From the NCBI GenBank assembly GCA_016194725.1, contig JACQAW010000370.1, forward strand, positions 1-6,208: DNA of 6,208 nucleotides, in the 5' to 3' direction. Below the pieces are notes generated by a model that saw only the letters and a program-made list of their open reading frames with translations, had not been told where the DNA came from and ran no database searches. Positions 6,208 to 6,208 of this stretch are shown piece by piece. Source of the DNA: Deltaproteobacteria bacterium. GTDB taxonomy: Bacteria; Bdellovibrionota; UBA1018; UBA923. How positions within the stretch are numbered: the first letter of the stretch is position 1; every line of letters starts with the position of its first letter. Both the position numbers and the translations under genes were made by a program.

Positions 6208-6208
6208 C

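Overview
The window is a moderately GC-rich bacterial chromosomal segment in which all six genes I can support lie on the minus strand. They are therefore transcribed from the right edge toward the left edge. An NtrC-family sigma-54 activator, a Sec-type signal peptide and bacterial-type SerC and PurA point to a Gram-negative-like bacterium. I cannot name the lineage from sequence alone; a deltaproteobacterium-like or spirochaete-like group is a guess.

In transcription order, the right third (about 4196-6207) holds a sigma-54-dependent activator with a GAF sensor domain, an AAA+ domain and a Fis-type HTH. It is followed within 65 bp by a 95-residue protein of unknown function. That small gene has the best Shine-Dalgarno in the window and a diverged sigma-54-like promoter match in front of it. 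It ends at a convincing intrinsic terminator hairpin (4136-4167).

Next comes the only sizeable non-coding stretch, 3977-4195 (219 bp). Besides the terminator it holds a striking degenerate hexanucleotide array (4021-4121). The array is also a large imperfect inverted repeat, with 27 of 34 positions Watson-Crick paired plus one G-T. A possible serC promoter lies between this array and the serC ATG.

The middle (1710-3976) is a likely two-gene operon, 11 bp apart, of two different class-V PLP aminotransferases: serC (phosphoserine aminotransferase) and an alanine/serine-glyoxylate-type aminotransferase. Together they suggest serine/glycine/glyoxylate amino-group metabolism.

The left third holds an exported four-cysteine protein of unknown function (880-1650) and the first 275 codons of purA (adenylosuccinate synthetase), which runs off the left edge. 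Several starts (purA, serC, the second aminotransferase) lack a visible Shine-Dalgarno. For purA and serC a possible -10 sits only 7-8 nt before the ATG, which would suit leaderless transcripts.
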